Of a DNA stretch of 64,000 bases, positions 42,364 to 50,418 are shown piece by piece. Made by a program: the position numbers and the translations under genes. Source of the stretch: Amycolatopsis marina (lineage in GTDB: Bacteria > Actinomycetota > Actinomycetes > Mycobacteriales > Pseudonocardiaceae); the NCBI RefSeq assembly GCF_900111885.1, contig NZ_FOKG01000008.1, positions 1 through 64,000 on the forward strand, in the 5' to 3' direction. The notes beneath the pieces are model-generated. The model made no database searches, was not told the DNA's origin, and saw only the letters and a list, made by a program, of their open reading frames with translations. Numbering within the stretch: the first letter of the stretch is position 1; every line of letters starts with the position of its first letter.

Positions 42364-42914
42364 CGCGAGTGGTTCTCGTCGGTCCGCCAGGCGCGGGAAA
42401 GGGCACCCAGGCAGCGGCGCTGTCCGAGAAGCTCGGTGTTCCCCATATCTCCACCGGTGACCTCTTCCGTGCGCACGTCGGCGAGCAAACGCCGCTGGGT
42501 CAGGAAGCGAGGCGGTACCTGGATTCGGGTGAACTCGTTCCTGATTCGGTCACCAACGAGATGGTGCGTGAACGACTCAACGAGCCAGACGCCAAGGTTG
42601 GCTTCCTGCTCGACGGCTTTCCGCGCAACACGAAGCAGGCCGAAGTGCTTGGTGAGATGCTCGCCGAATTCGACACCGCGCTCGACGCTGTCATTCAGCT
42701 GCAGGTCGCCGAGGATGTCGTCGTGCAGCGTCTGCTGTCCCGCGGTCGATCCGACGACACCGAGGACGTGATCCGGCGCCGTCAGCAGGTGTATGCCTCG
42801 GAGACCGCGCCGTTGCTCGAGCACTACTCCGACATCCTGGTCACCGTCGATGGCGTCGGTGATGTCGACGAGGTTTCGTCACGGGTGTTGGACGCATTGC
42901 GTAACCGCGAGTGA
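42360..42914 (+). CDS. adk: Adenylate kinase
   Basis: Adenylate kinase, 184 aa, interconverting ATP + AMP and 2 ADP. The P-loop [11 protein letters not shown] is at residues 7-17. The AMP-binding region has [12 protein letters not shown] and [12 protein letters not shown]. The LID domain is the short, zinc-free type ([20 protein letters not shown]), as expected for this length. ATG 42360 overlaps the secY stop, and map follows closely. The order secY-adk-map is the usual bacterial one. Confidence 0.97.
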   Translation: MTRVVLVGPPGAGKGTQAAALSEKLGVPHISTGDLFRAHVGEQTPLGQEARRYLDSGELVPDSVTNEMVRERLNEPDAKVGFLLDGFPRNTKQAEVLGEMLAEFDTALDAVIQLQVAEDVVVQRLLSRGRSDDTEDVIRRRQQVYASETAPLLEHYSDILVTVDGVGDVDEVSSRVLDALRNRE

Positions 42915-42940
42915 ATCTCAGTGGATTTCGTATCGTCCAG

Positions 42941-43738
42941 ATGTTCCGGCGTGGGCGCATGATCGAGATCAAGACGCCTGGTGAGCTGGAGGCGATGCGC
43001 GCGGCCGGGTTGGTGGTCGCGCGTACGCTGGCGGCCGTCACCGCGGCTGCCCGGGCCGGAGTGACGACCGCTGAGCTGGACGAGTTGGCCGAGCAGACCA
43101 TCCGGGATGCGGGCGCGACTCCGTCCTTCAAGGGGTACCACGGCTTCCCGGGGTCAATCTGTGCGTCGTTGAACGAGCAGATCGTGCACGGAATCCCGTC
43201 CGAGGAACAGGCGCTCTCCGAGGGTGACCTGCTCTCTGTGGACTGCGGCGCGATCCTGGACGGGTGGCATGGCGACTCTGCCGTGACCATCGAGGTTGGC
43301 GTGGTCTCGGAATCGGACAGGGCACTGTCCGCGGCTACCAAGGCCGCGATGTGGGCAGGTATCGAGTCGGTGTCCCCGGGCGGTCGACTGACCGACATTT
43401 CGCATGCCGTGCAGAAGGCTGCGGAGCGTGTGGGCAGGGCCGACGGGATCGAGTACGGAATGATCGCCGAGTACGGCGGCCACGGAATCGGCAGCCAGAT
43501 GCACATGGAGCCGTTCTTGCCCAACCTCGGCAAACCGGGGAAGGGGCCGAAGCTGAAGGTCGGCATGGCACTGGCCGTCGAGCCGATGCTGACCGGCGGC
43601 ACCGGCGAAACCGTCGAGTTGGCCGACGGCTGGACGGTTGTGACCGCCGACGGATCCAGGGCAGCCCACTGGGAACACACCGTCGCGATCACCGAAGAAG
43701 GCCCGTGGGTACTCACCGAGCCCGAGCCTGCCGCCTGA
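42941..43738 (+). CDS. map: Methionine aminopeptidase, type I
   Basis: Removes the N-terminal Met from new proteins; 265 aa. Pita-bread fold motifs are visible: NEQIVHGIP with its His, VDCGAILDGWHGDSAVT carrying two metal-binding Asp, YGGHGIGSQMHMEP with the metal His, AVEPML with a metal Glu, and WEHTVAIT with the last Glu. ATG 42941 gives the family-typical start MFRRGRMIEIKTPGE; GTG 42911, overlapping the adk stop, is an alternative adding ten residues. It is the last gene of secY-adk-map; a palindrome copy lies 32 bp after the stop. Confidence 0.95.
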   Translation: MFRRGRMIEIKTPGELEAMRAAGLVVARTLAAVTAAARAGVTTAELDELAEQTIRDAGATPSFKGYHGFPGSICASLNEQIVHGIPSEEQALSEGDLLSVDCGAILDGWHGDSAVTIEVGVVSESDRALSAATKAAMWAGIESVSPGGRLTDISHAVQKAAERVGRADGIEYGMIAEYGGHGIGSQMHMEPFLPNLGKPGKGPKLKVGMALAVEPMLTGGTGETVELADGWTVVTADGSRAAHWEHTVAITEEGPWVLTEPEPAA

Positions 43739-43769
43739 AACTTCCGCCGGTCACCTCTAGCGCGCTGAC

Positions 43770-43791
43770 GACATTTAGCCCGCTAAACGCA
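43770..43791 (-). repeat. Dispersed palindrome, copy 8 (CGGG loop on - strand)
   Basis: Plus-strand ACATTTAG-CCCG-CTAAACGC. The - transcript pairs over 8 bp with two G-U wobbles; the + transcript has two A-C mismatches. Confidence 0.8.
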
Positions 43792-43813
43792 CCCACCCAG
43801 GCCGAACGGCCAT

Positions 43814-43828
43814 CGTAACGGCGTTACG
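43814..43828 (+). promoter_or_regulatory. Short perfect palindrome, possible operator
   Basis: CGTAACG-G-CGTTACG, 7-bp arms around one G, about 170 bp upstream of the predicted infA promoter. It resembles a dimeric-repressor site in form only; no regulator is adjacent. Confidence 0.3.
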
Positions 43829-43994
43829 GACAGCCCTGGCGCGACGTCCGGGTTTCGGGCATCCTGAGAGGGACACGCACCTGTGAATCCGTCTGCGACC
43901 GGTCGGTCCGGCCCGCTAGATCGGCCCATTGTCGCCGGTCACCGCCTTGTCAGGGCTGAACGAGTCCTGCCTGCGTAACACAGACGGACCCCGA

Positions 43995-44024
43995 TTGGGG
44001 GGCGCGACACAGGTTGCGTACACT
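43995..44024 (+). promoter_or_regulatory. Candidate promoter of the infA operon
   Basis: TTGGGG (43995-44000) and TACACT (44019-44024) with an 18-bp spacer, about 140 bp before infA. Confidence 0.45.
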
Positions 44025-44160
44025 GTCAAGTCGGCATGCTCATCACGTCGGGTCCATCGCGCTCGTGAACTCTCGCGGCATTTGGGGTCGGGGTGACGTG
44101 CGTGCTGGCAACAAGCCAGGTAAGCACTCACCGCTCAACTAATCACGAAACGCGGAGGAC

Positions 44161-44382
44161 ATGGGCAAGAAGGACGGGGCCATCGAGGTCGAGGGCCGCG
44201 TAATCGAGCCGCTTCCCAACGCGATGTTTCGCGTCGAGTTGGAGAACGGCCACAAGGTCCTTGCACACATCAGCGGCAAGATGCGGCAGCACTACATTCG
44301 TATCCTGCCTGAGGACAGGGTTGTTGTAGAGCTCTCGCCCTACGACTTGTCCCGTGGTCGCATCGTCTACCGCTACAAGTGA
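44161..44382 (+). CDS. infA: Translation initiation factor IF-1
   Basis: IF-1, 73 aa, the OB-fold factor that occupies the ribosomal A site during initiation. [40 protein letters not shown] and the ending [13 protein letters not shown] are typical. ATG 44161 has GGAGGA upstream. rpmJ starts 37 bp later. It leads the alpha-operon group infA-rpmJ-rpsM-rpsK-rpsD-rpoA-rplQ. Confidence 0.98.
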   Translation: MGKKDGAIEVEGRVIEPLPNAMFRVELENGHKVLAHISGKMRQHYIRILPEDRVVVELSPYDLSRGRIVYRYK

Positions 44383-44419
44383 TCACGGCGAGCAGAGCAC
44401 AAGCAGGAGAGCAGGAGAC

Positions 44420-44533
44420 GTGAAGGTTCAACCGAGCGTCAAGAAGATCTGCGACAAGTGCCAGATCGTCCGGCGTCACGGCCGGATCATGGTGATCTGC
44501 GACAACCTGCGGCACAAGCAGCGGCAGGGCTGA
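44420..44533 (+). CDS. rpmJ: Ribosomal protein L36, zinc-binding
   Basis: L36, 37 aa, the smallest ribosomal protein. Reading from GTG 44420 gives [19 protein letters not shown] and ends NLRHKQRQG. The zinc ribbon is complete: CDKC, a later Cys (VICDN) and a His (RHKQ). AGGAGA lies just upstream. It is an extra small gene between infA and rpsM. Zinc-containing L36 is often duplicated by a zinc-free copy elsewhere; none is seen here. Confidence 0.95.
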   Translation: MKVQPSVKKICDKCQIVRRHGRIMVICDNLRHKQRQG

Positions 44534-44735
44534 TCACCAGCACTCGTTCAGAGTGGATTGACAGCTAAACACATCTCCCCGCACCTGCCGGGTCGCCCAG
44601 CGATCCGGTTCACCCTCGGGCTTCAGGCCGAGGCCGGGACACCAACCGCGCAAGCGGGTGGCACGACAGCGAGTCGGTCCCGGGATGGACGGGGAGCAGA
44701 CCTGAAGAACGAACTGATAGAGGAGCACATCGCCC

Positions 44736-45116
44736 ATGGCACGACTCGCTGGCGTTGATCTCCCCCGCGAGAAGCGGTTGGAGATTGCGCTTACCTACAT
44801 TTTCGGCATTGGCCGGACCCGCTCGAAGGAAATGATCGCTGCGACGGAACTGAACGCGGACACCCGCGTGAAGGACCTCGCCGATGAAGACCTTGTGAAG
44901 CTGCGGGACTACCTCGAAGAGAACTACAAGGTCGAGGGTGACCTTCGCCGCGAGGTGAACGCCGACATCCGCCGGAAGATCGAGATCGGATGCTACGAGG
45001 GTCTGCGGTGGCGCCGTGGTCTTCCCGTGCGTGGTCAGCGCACGAAGACCAACGCGCGCACCCGGAAGGGTCCGAAGAAGACGGTCGCCGGCAAGAAGAA
45101 GGCTGGCAAGAAGTGA
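44736..45116 (+). CDS. rpsM: Ribosomal protein S13
   Basis: S13, 126 aa, at the top of the 30S head, contacting the P-site tRNA and L5. It begins [20 protein letters not shown] and ends with the basic tail [35 protein letters not shown] and [10 protein letters not shown] are family hallmarks. The 202-bp gap from rpmJ contains no clear promoter and no convincing gene. The stop overlaps the GTG of a 65-aa reading frame that precedes rpsK. Confidence 0.98.
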   Translation: MARLAGVDLPREKRLEIALTYIFGIGRTRSKEMIAATELNADTRVKDLADEDLVKLRDYLEENYKVEGDLRREVNADIRRKIEIGCYEGLRWRRGLPVRGQRTKTNARTRKGPKKTVAGKKKAGKK

Positions 45117-45310
45117 GTGTCCGCGGCAAGAAGGTCGTGCAGATCGGCGGCGTCCAGCGTCGCGGCACGACCTCGTGCGTTTCGCCGAAGGCGCTCTACG
45201 CCCGCCCGATGGCACTGCGCCAGCTGTACACCGACGCCGGTTCTGTGATCCGGCGCGGACAGCGGGAAGCCAGGGAAGCCGCCGTCGCTCACCACGAGAA
45301 CTCGCGCTAA
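45113..45310 (+). CDS. Uncharacterised 65-aa basic protein between rpsM and rpsK
   Basis: A small gene not recognised as any ribosomal protein. It starts at GTG 45113 in a GTGA overlap with the rpsM stop and ends 19 bp before rpsK. Third codon positions are almost all G or C, as in neighbouring real genes. The protein starts [20 protein letters not shown] and contains [18 protein letters not shown]; it is basic and has a single Cys, no zinc pair, no signal peptide and no membrane span. Position and translational coupling suggest co-expression with S13 and S11. It could be a lineage-specific ribosome-associated protein. Function is unknown. Confidence 0.7.
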   Translation: MSVRGKKVVQIGGVQRRGTTSCVSPKALYARPMALRQLYTDAGSVIRRGQREAREAAVAHHENSR

Positions 45311-45329
45311 CGAGGAGAATCACCCAGAC

Positions 45330-45734
45330 ATGCCACCGAAGACACGCGCCGCCGGCGCGAAGAAAGTCCGGCGCAAGGAAAAGAAGAACGTTGCGCACGG
45401 CCACGCGCACATCAAGAGCACGTTCAACAACACCATCGTCTCGATCACCGACCCCACCGGTGCGGTGATCTCTTGGGCGTCCTCCGGGCACGTCGGCTTC
45501 AAGGGCTCGCGTAAGTCCACGCCGTTCGCCGCGCAGATGGCTGCCGAGAGCGCTGCCCGCAAGGCTGCTGAGCACGGCATGAAGAAGGTTGACGTGTTCG
45601 TGAAGGGCCCCGGCTCCGGCCGGGAGACCGCGATCCGTTCGCTGCAGGCGGCCGGGCTTGAGGTCGGCACCATCCAGGACGTGACCCCGCAGCCCCACAA
45701 CGGCTGCCGCCCGCCCAAGCGGCGCCGGGTCTGA
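45330..45734 (+). CDS. rpsK: Ribosomal protein S11
   Basis: S11, 134 aa, on the 30S platform near the E site. [40 protein letters not shown] and [19 protein letters not shown] are clear. ATG 45330 has CGAGGAG upstream. In most actinobacteria it follows rpsM directly; here the small 65-aa gene intervenes. rpsD starts 23 bp after the stop. Confidence 0.98.
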   Translation: MPPKTRAAGAKKVRRKEKKNVAHGHAHIKSTFNNTIVSITDPTGAVISWASSGHVGFKGSRKSTPFAAQMAAESAARKAAEHGMKKVDVFVKGPGSGRETAIRSLQAAGLEVGTIQDVTPQPHNGCRPPKRRRV

Positions 45735-45757
45735 GGAACGGGGAGGAGTAAGAAGAA

Positions 45758-46363
45758 ATGGCTCGTTACACCGGCCCCGCGACTCGTATCTCGCGTCGCC
45801 TCAAGGTTGACCTCATTGGCGGCGACCAGGCATTCGAGCGTCGTCCTTACCCGCCCGGCCAGCACGGCCGTGGCCGGATCAAGGAGAGCGAGTACCTGCT
45901 TCAGCTTCAGGAGAAGCAGAAGGCTCGTCACACCTACGGCATCCTCGAGCGGCAGTTCAGCCGCTACTACAAGGAGGCCGCGCGTCGCACCGGCAAGACC
46001 GGTGAGAACCTGCTGCAGATCCTCGAGTCACGGCTCGACAACGTGATCTACCGGGCGGGCATCGCTCGCACCAGGCGGCAGGCGCGGCAGCTGGTCAGCC
46101 ACGGCCACTTCCTGGTCAACGGCAAGAAGGTCAACGTGCCCAGCTTCCAGGTGAGCAAGTGGGACATCATCGATGTCCGGCCGAAGTCGCTGCAGATGCT
46201 GCCGTTCGTGGCCGCCAAGGAGTCCTTCGGCGAGCGCCCGATCCCGGGCTGGCTGCAGGTCGTGCAGTCCAACCTGCGGGTTCTGGTCCACCAGCTCCCC
46301 GAGCGTGCGCAGATCGACGTTCCGGTTCAGGAGCAGCTGATCGTCGAGTTCTACTCGAAGTGA
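45758..46363 (+). CDS. rpsD: Ribosomal protein S4
   Basis: S4, 201 aa, a primary 16S-binding protein also involved in mRNA entry. It begins [20 protein letters not shown]. The N-terminal cysteine zinc site found in some bacteria is absent, so this is a zinc-free S4. [20 protein letters not shown], the S4 RNA-binding domain [20 protein letters not shown] and VEFYSK at the end are typical. ATG 45758 follows GGGGAGGAGTAAG. rpoA follows after 118 bp. Confidence 0.97.
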   Translation: MARYTGPATRISRRLKVDLIGGDQAFERRPYPPGQHGRGRIKESEYLLQLQEKQKARHTYGILERQFSRYYKEAARRTGKTGENLLQILESRLDNVIYRAGIARTRRQARQLVSHGHFLVNGKKVNVPSFQVSKWDIIDVRPKSLQMLPFVAAKESFGERPIPGWLQVVQSNLRVLVHQLPERAQIDVPVQEQLIVEFYSK

Positions 46364-46481
46364 TCCCTGCCGGGCCGCAGGGCCTGGTGGAGATCGGGCG
46401 GTGGCGCCCAGAGTGCGCCACCGCTACGCCATACCTTTCGGCGTCAAATGGCGGGCGTCGGCAGGAGAGGAAGAAAGAACA

Positions 46482-47555
46482 ATGCTGATTTCACAGCGGC
46501 CGGGTCTCGGCGAAGAGACTGTCAACGAGACACGGTCCCGGTTCACGATCGAGCCGCTCGAGCCAGGCTTCGGCTACACGCTCGGCAACTCGCTGCGGCG
46601 CACGCTGCTGTCGTCCATCCCGGGCGCAGCGGTGACCAGCATCCGCATCGACGGCGTGCTGCACGAGTTCACCACGGTTCCCGGGGTGAAGGAGGATGTC
46701 ACCGACATCATCCTGAACCTGAAGGAACTGGTCGTGTCCTCCGAGGAGGACGAGCCGGTCACCATGTACCTGCGCAAGCAGGGCCCGGGTGAGGTCACCG
46801 CAGCGGACATCGTGCCGCCGGCCGGTGTCACCGTGCACAACCCCGATCTGCACATTGCCTCGCTCAACGGCAAGGGCAAGTTGGAGATCGAGCTGGTCGT
46901 CGAGCGTGGCCGCGGATACGTGCCCGCCCTGCAGAACAAGCAGGCTGGCGCGGAGATCGGCCGGATCCCGGTCGACTCGATCTACTCGCCGGTCCTCAAG
47001 GTGACCTACAAGGTCGAGGCGACCCGTGTCGAGCAGCGCACCGACTTCGACAAGCTGATCCTCGACGTGGAGACGAAGCCGTCGATCACGCCGCGGGACG
47101 CGGTCGCATCGGCCGGTAAGACGCTGGTGGAGCTGTTCGGTCTCGCCCGCGAGCTGAACGTGGACGCCGAAGGCATCGAGATCGGCCCCTCGCCGCAGGA
47201 GGCAGACACCATTGCCGCCTACGCGATGCCGATCGAGGACCTGGACCTCACGGTCCGGTCGTACAACTGCCTCAAGCGCGAGGGCATCCACACGGTTGGC
47301 GAGCTGGTGTCCCGCAGCGAGGCGGACCTGCTCGACATCCGGAACTTCGGTGCGAAGTCGATCGACGAGGTGAAGCTCAAGCTCGTCGGCCTGGGCCTCG
47401 CGCTCAAGGACAGCCCGCCCGGGTTCGACCCGACGGCGGCCGCCGCCAGCTACGACGGCGAGGGCTGGTCCGAGGGCGTCGACAGCATCACCGACGGTAT
47501 TTCGGACAACGGCCACGACGATGGCCAGGATTACGCAGAGACGGAGCAGCTGTAA
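46482..47555 (+). CDS. rpoA: DNA-directed RNA polymerase alpha subunit
   Basis: Alpha subunit, 357 aa. The N-terminal dimerisation domain begins [20 protein letters not shown] and includes [20 protein letters not shown]. The C-terminal domain for promoter UP elements and activators shows [20 protein letters not shown] and [20 protein letters not shown]. An acidic tail of about 30 residues follows. ATG 46482 is the conserved start; an open frame to 46401 lies in the leader. Beta and beta-prime are encoded at 11850-19394. A long hairpin separates it from rplQ. Confidence 0.98.
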   Translation: MLISQRPGLGEETVNETRSRFTIEPLEPGFGYTLGNSLRRTLLSSIPGAAVTSIRIDGVLHEFTTVPGVKEDVTDIILNLKELVVSSEEDEPVTMYLRKQGPGEVTAADIVPPAGVTVHNPDLHIASLNGKGKLEIELVVERGRGYVPALQNKQAGAEIGRIPVDSIYSPVLKVTYKVEATRVEQRTDFDKLILDVETKPSITPRDAVASAGKTLVELFGLARELNVDAEGIEIGPSPQEADTIAAYAMPIEDLDLTVRSYNCLKREGIHTVGELVSRSEADLLDIRNFGAKSIDEVKLKLVGLGLALKDSPPGFDPTAAAASYDGEGWSEGVDSITDGISDNGHDDGQDYAETEQL

Positions 47556-47565
47556 GGCCAGCTAC

Positions 47566-47601
47566 GGTCCGTCCGCCGGGGACCTCCCCGGCGGACGGAC
47601 C
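47566..47601 (+). terminator. Perfect 16-bp hairpin between rpoA and rplQ
   Basis: Arms 47566-47581 and 47586-47601 are perfectly complementary around a 4-nt loop ACCT, 10 bp after the rpoA stop and 35 bp before rplQ. No T-run follows, so partial termination or an RNA-processing site are both possible. Confidence 0.65.
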
Positions 47602-47636
47602 TGGCCTCCAGCTGAACAGCTGAACTAGGAGAACCG

Positions 47637-48362
47637 ATGCCCACCCCCACCAAGGGAGCCCGTCTCGGCGGGTCGCCGGCCCACGAGCGGTTGATGCTGG
47701 CGAACCTTGCCACGTCGCTGTTCGAGCACGGCCGCATCACCACCACCGAGGCCAAGGCCCGGCGGATGCGGCCGCTCGCTGAGAAGCTGATCACCAAGGC
47801 CAAGCGTGGTGACCTGCACAACCGGCGGCAGATCCAGCGGGTCATCCGCGACAAGGCCGTCGTGCACAAGCTGATGGCCGAGATCGGTCCGTTCTTCGTC
47901 GACCGCAACGGCGGGTACGTGCGGATCACCAAGACGATGCCGCGCAAGGGCGACAACGCCCAGATGGCGGTCATCGAACTGGTGTCCGAGAAGACCGCGA
48001 CCGCCGAGGCAGAGGCCGCGCGGAAGACGAAGTTCGCCAAGGACGAGCCGAAGCAGGACGCGACTGAGGCCGCCGCTGAGACCACTGAGGCTGCCGAAGC
48101 CACAGCGGGCATCGACGTGGAGGAGACTTCCTCCACCGAGAACGCCCCTTACGGTGAGGGCAGCCACGCGGCCCTGGAAGACGGTGCGCAGCCCGAAGGT
48201 TTCCCGATCAAGGGGAACGAGGGCTCGAAGCTCTACCACACGCCGGAGAGCTCGCACTACAAGCAGACAACGGCCGAAGTCTGGTTCGCCAGTGCCGAGG
48301 CCGCCGAAGCTGCGGGCTTCCAGTTGCCGCCGTCGCAGCGCGGTTCCGAGGACGAGTCCTGA
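47637..48362 (+). CDS. rplQ: Ribosomal protein L17 with C-terminal extension domain
   Basis: L17, 241 aa, about twice the E. coli size. Residues 1-120 are the ordinary core ([59 protein letters not shown]). A charged Ala/Glu/Thr linker runs from about 121 to 170. A compact module (171-232) has [22 protein letters not shown] and [17 protein letters not shown] recognise this pattern from other actinobacterial proteins and have seen it called a sunset domain, but its function is unknown to me. ATG 47637 has AGGAGA ahead. The stop is entered by the probable truA start. Confidence 0.95.
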   Translation: MPTPTKGARLGGSPAHERLMLANLATSLFEHGRITTTEAKARRMRPLAEKLITKAKRGDLHNRRQIQRVIRDKAVVHKLMAEIGPFFVDRNGGYVRITKTMPRKGDNAQMAVIELVSEKTATAEAEAARKTKFAKDEPKQDATEAAAETTEAAEATAGIDVEETSSTENAPYGEGSHAALEDGAQPEGFPIKGNEGSKLYHTPESSHYKQTTAEVWFASAEAAEAAGFQLPPSQRGSEDES

Positions 48363-49288
48363 CAGCTGCTGACATCCCGGACGAGCCCGCCACTCCCTAC
48401 GGGGAGGGCGGGCTCGTCCGTCTGCGTCTCGATGTCAGTTACGACGGTACTGACTTCTCTGGCTGGGCCCGGCAGCCGGATCGGCGAACCGTTCAGGGTG
48501 TCCTCGAGGCGGCGCTGGCCCACCAACCTCCAGGCGCCGCCGTCCCCCGCTCGGTAGTCGTCGCAGGCCGAACTGACGCCGGTGTCCACGCCACCGGTCA
48601 GGTCGTCCACGTCGACGTGGCGCCTTTAGCGGGCGAAACGTCCTCGGGGCGGATGAAGGTGGACGAGTCCGGCATCCCTGACCTGGAACGCATGCGGCAT
48701 CGGTGGAATCGGTACCTGCCCGCAGACGTGCGAGTGCTGGACGCGTCCCTGGCCCCTGCCGGGTTCGATGCCCGCTTCTCCGCGGTGCGGCGGCATTACC
48801 TCTACCGGGTGTCGGATGCGCCCTGGGGAGTCGATCCGCTGCGGCGACGGGACACGTTGGCCTGGGGCCGACCGCTGTCTGTTGACGCCATGAACGAGGC
48901 CTCGAAGGCCTTACACGGTCTGCATGACTTCGCTGCGTTCTGCAAGCAGCGTGAAGGGTCCACGACCATCAGGGAGCTGCAGCAGCTGCTCTGGCGACGG
49001 GTGGACGAATACTTGGTTGAGGTGTCGGTGTCAGCCGACGCGTTCTGTCATTCGATGGTGCGGAGCCTCGTAGGCGCGCTACTGCTGATTGGTGACGGTC
49101 GTCGAGACAGAGCGTGGCCAGAACGTCAGCTGGGTAGCAGAGTCCGGCACAGTGCCGTAGCGCCCGCGCACGGGCTCACGCTAGTCCGGGTGGACTACCC
49201 GCCCGACGACGAGTTGGCTGCACGCGCGGACCAAACCCGAAACGTTCGCTCAACTCCCGGACAGGCGGACACAAGCTCAGCTCGCTGA
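48359..49288 (+). CDS. truA: tRNA pseudouridine synthase A, probable CTG start
   Basis: Converts uridines 38-40 of the tRNA anticodon arm to pseudouridine; 309 aa by the chosen start. The motif [10 protein letters not shown] holds the catalytic Asp (codon 48575-48577, residue 73). The N-terminal [20 protein letters not shown] and the later [25 protein letters not shown] and [19 protein letters not shown] are family hallmarks. No ATG, GTG or TTG exists in frame between the rplQ stop region and GTG 48617, which lies past the catalytic Asp. CTG 48359 forms a CTGA overlap with the rplQ stop and has GAGGA six bases upstream, so I infer a CTG start. A degenerate palindrome copy lies inside the coding region (48620-48645). 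Confidence 0.85.
   Translation: MTAADIPDEPATPYGEGGLVRLRLDVSYDGTDFSGWARQPDRRTVQGVLEAALAHQPPGAAVPRSVVVAGRTDAGVHATGQVVHVDVAPLAGETSSGRMKVDESGIPDLERMRHRWNRYLPADVRVLDASLAPAGFDARFSAVRRHYLYRVSDAPWGVDPLRRRDTLAWGRPLSVDAMNEASKALHGLHDFAAFCKQREGSTTIRELQQLLWRRVDEYLVEVSVSADAFCHSMVRSLVGALLLIGDGRRDRAWPERQLGSRVRHSAVAPAHGLTLVRVDYPPDDELAARADQTRNVRSTPGQADTSSAR
48620..48645 (+). repeat. Degenerate dispersed palindrome inside truA, copy 9
   Basis: CTTTAGCGGGCGAAACG resembles the palindrome core but two pairs of the stem are broken. It falls in a part of TruA that varies between species ([11 protein letters not shown]). Confidence 0.45.
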
Positions 49289-50185
49289 GTTCTGGGCGAC
49301 TGCTTCGGAAACAGCGCGCAGGATCTCCTGGAAATCTGACGCGAGCAGGTCAGCGTCGACGATGACGAAGCGCCATCCCTCTGCTGCGACCCGTCTTCGG
49401 CGTTCGCGGTCGCGGATCATCTGGTCGGGATCGAGATGCCAGCGTCCGTCGTATTCCACCGCCACTTTTGCTTTGAGTATCGCCATGTCGAGACGCGCGA
49501 GAAACCGTCGTTTCCGACGCACTATGTGCTGCGGAACGGGATCGAAACCACCGATGACGAGCACGACACGGAGTTCCGATTCCGGTAGCGACTCGGATCG
49601 TGGATCGGCCATGTCGAGAGCGCATCTAGCCAGCCGAATTCCGCGATTTCGCCGATTCAGTAGCGAGCGTGCCAACGTGGAGCGTCGGACCAGACCGGAC
49701 CGTAGAAACGCGTCAACATCTGGAACGGCGATGCGTAGCCGACGAACCCATCCGCTTTTGCGAGGCGAGAGTCGAAGCATCAGATCGAGTGTTATCCGTG
49801 GTGGGCGGGCGATGCGAATGCCGTGCCACGGACGTGACTCTCGGCGGGTAACGGCAGTACGCCGGACGCGGATTCCGTCGATGGGACCGAATCTGTACTT
49901 CTCAGGCACCACGAACTCAACCGGGTCGTTAGGCTTTGCGAGTTGGACGCCGCGCACCGTGGCAGCGGAACGGCCAGTCAGGACGGCTTCCTTCGGAACG
50001 ATGAGAGCCGCACCCCGGCACCGGAGCTCATGGGTGACCGGGACGTCAGCGCGTACGTAGACGTCCTGGAATAGGCGGCGAAAAGCGGGACCACGAAGCC
50101 TGCCGGCAGTCACCAGGCCGGCACGTCGTGCTTCGGATCCGCGGAAGACCTCGGTGGGTGCGTCGAGAATGTTGTTTTTGGTCAC
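49277..50185 (-). CDS. DUF559-type (PD-(D/E)XK-like) protein with an AbiEi-like N-terminal region
   Basis: A 302-aa protein of the type common in actinobacteria. The N-terminal half (SEARRAGLVTAGRLRGPAFR, VPKEAVLTGRSAATVRGVQL) resembles the winged region of AbiEi-type antitoxins. The C-terminal part has the endonuclease-like core of DUF559/Vsr relatives: ARLDMAILKAKVAVEYDG, RWHLDPDQMIRDRERRRRVA, WRFVIVDADLL. Acidic and basic catalytic candidates are therefore present (Asp, Glu-x-Asp). I chose GTG 50185, which starts MTKNNILDAPTEVFRG; GTG 50272 would add 29 residues that overlap two DnaA-box-like sites. The 3' end overlaps truA by 12 bp in convergent orientation. Role unproven; nuclease activity is inferred from the fold signature. 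Confidence 0.65.
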   Translation of the reverse strand: MTKNNILDAPTEVFRGSEARRAGLVTAGRLRGPAFRRLFQDVYVRADVPVTHELRCRGAALIVPKEAVLTGRSAATVRGVQLAKPNDPVEFVVPEKYRFGPIDGIRVRRTAVTRRESRPWHGIRIARPPRITLDLMLRLSPRKSGWVRRLRIAVPDVDAFLRSGLVRRSTLARSLLNRRNRGIRLARCALDMADPRSESLPESELRVVLVIGGFDPVPQHIVRRKRRFLARLDMAILKAKVAVEYDGRWHLDPDQMIRDRERRRRVAAEGWRFVIVDADLLASDFQEILRAVSEAVAQNSAS

Positions 50186-50245
50186 GAGGACAGAGTCGGA
50201 GTGCGCTCTGACAATTTCTCCGCATGATCCGCGACTGCCCGAAAA

Positions 50246-50274
50246 TTGTGGATAACTCCATGAGTTGTCCACAA
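50246..50274 (-). promoter_or_regulatory. Inverted pair of DnaA-box sequences upstream of the DUF559 gene
   Basis: On the + strand TGTGGATAA (50247-50255) and TTGTCCACA (50265-50273) lie in opposite orientations within a 13-bp inverted repeat that has one mismatch and a 3-bp centre. Both match known DnaA-box forms. Confidence 0.5.
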
Positions 50275-50334
50275 TTGCACTTTAGGGCTTGACTGATCGG
50301 CAACCTGGATGCTGCCTCGATCCAGTGCCCCGCT

Positions 50335-50362
50335 GAGTGCGTTTAGCGGGCTAACTGCACTC
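50335..50362 (+). repeat. Dispersed palindrome, copy 10 (CGGG loop on + strand)
   Basis: GAGTGCGTTTAG-CGGG-CTAACTGCACTC: 12-bp arms with one mismatch and one G-U pair. It is paired with copy 11, 50 bp away. Confidence 0.8.
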
Positions 50363-50385
50363 GCCGAGCCACAAGGCCAGGGGGA

Positions 50386-50405
50386 GCACTCAGCCCGCTA
50401 AACGC
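50386..50405 (-). repeat. Dispersed palindrome, copy 11 (CGGG loop on - strand)
   Basis: Minus-strand GCGTTTAG-CGGG-CTGAGTGC pairs over 8 bp with three G-U wobbles; the + transcript has A-C mismatches. It lies 14 bp beyond the 3' end of the minus-strand gene ending at 50419. Confidence 0.78.
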
Positions 50406-50418
50406 GGTCCTTGCGGAC

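Larger units (their letters stand above)
43739..44160 (+). other. map to infA intergenic region, 422 bp
   Basis: It holds palindrome copy 8 (43770-43791), a 15-bp perfect palindrome (43814-43828) and a candidate infA promoter (43995-44024). No gene is seen. Confidence 0.7.

Noticed and set aside
44558..44758. 66-codon frame between rpmJ and rpsM
   Set aside because: It starts at TTG with no ribosome site, overlaps rpsM in another frame and has mixed third-position bases, unlike the 65-aa frame at 45113.
48617..49288. truA starting at GTG 48617
   Set aside because: This start would remove the catalytic AGRTDAG motif; the conserved N-terminus continues upstream in the same frame.
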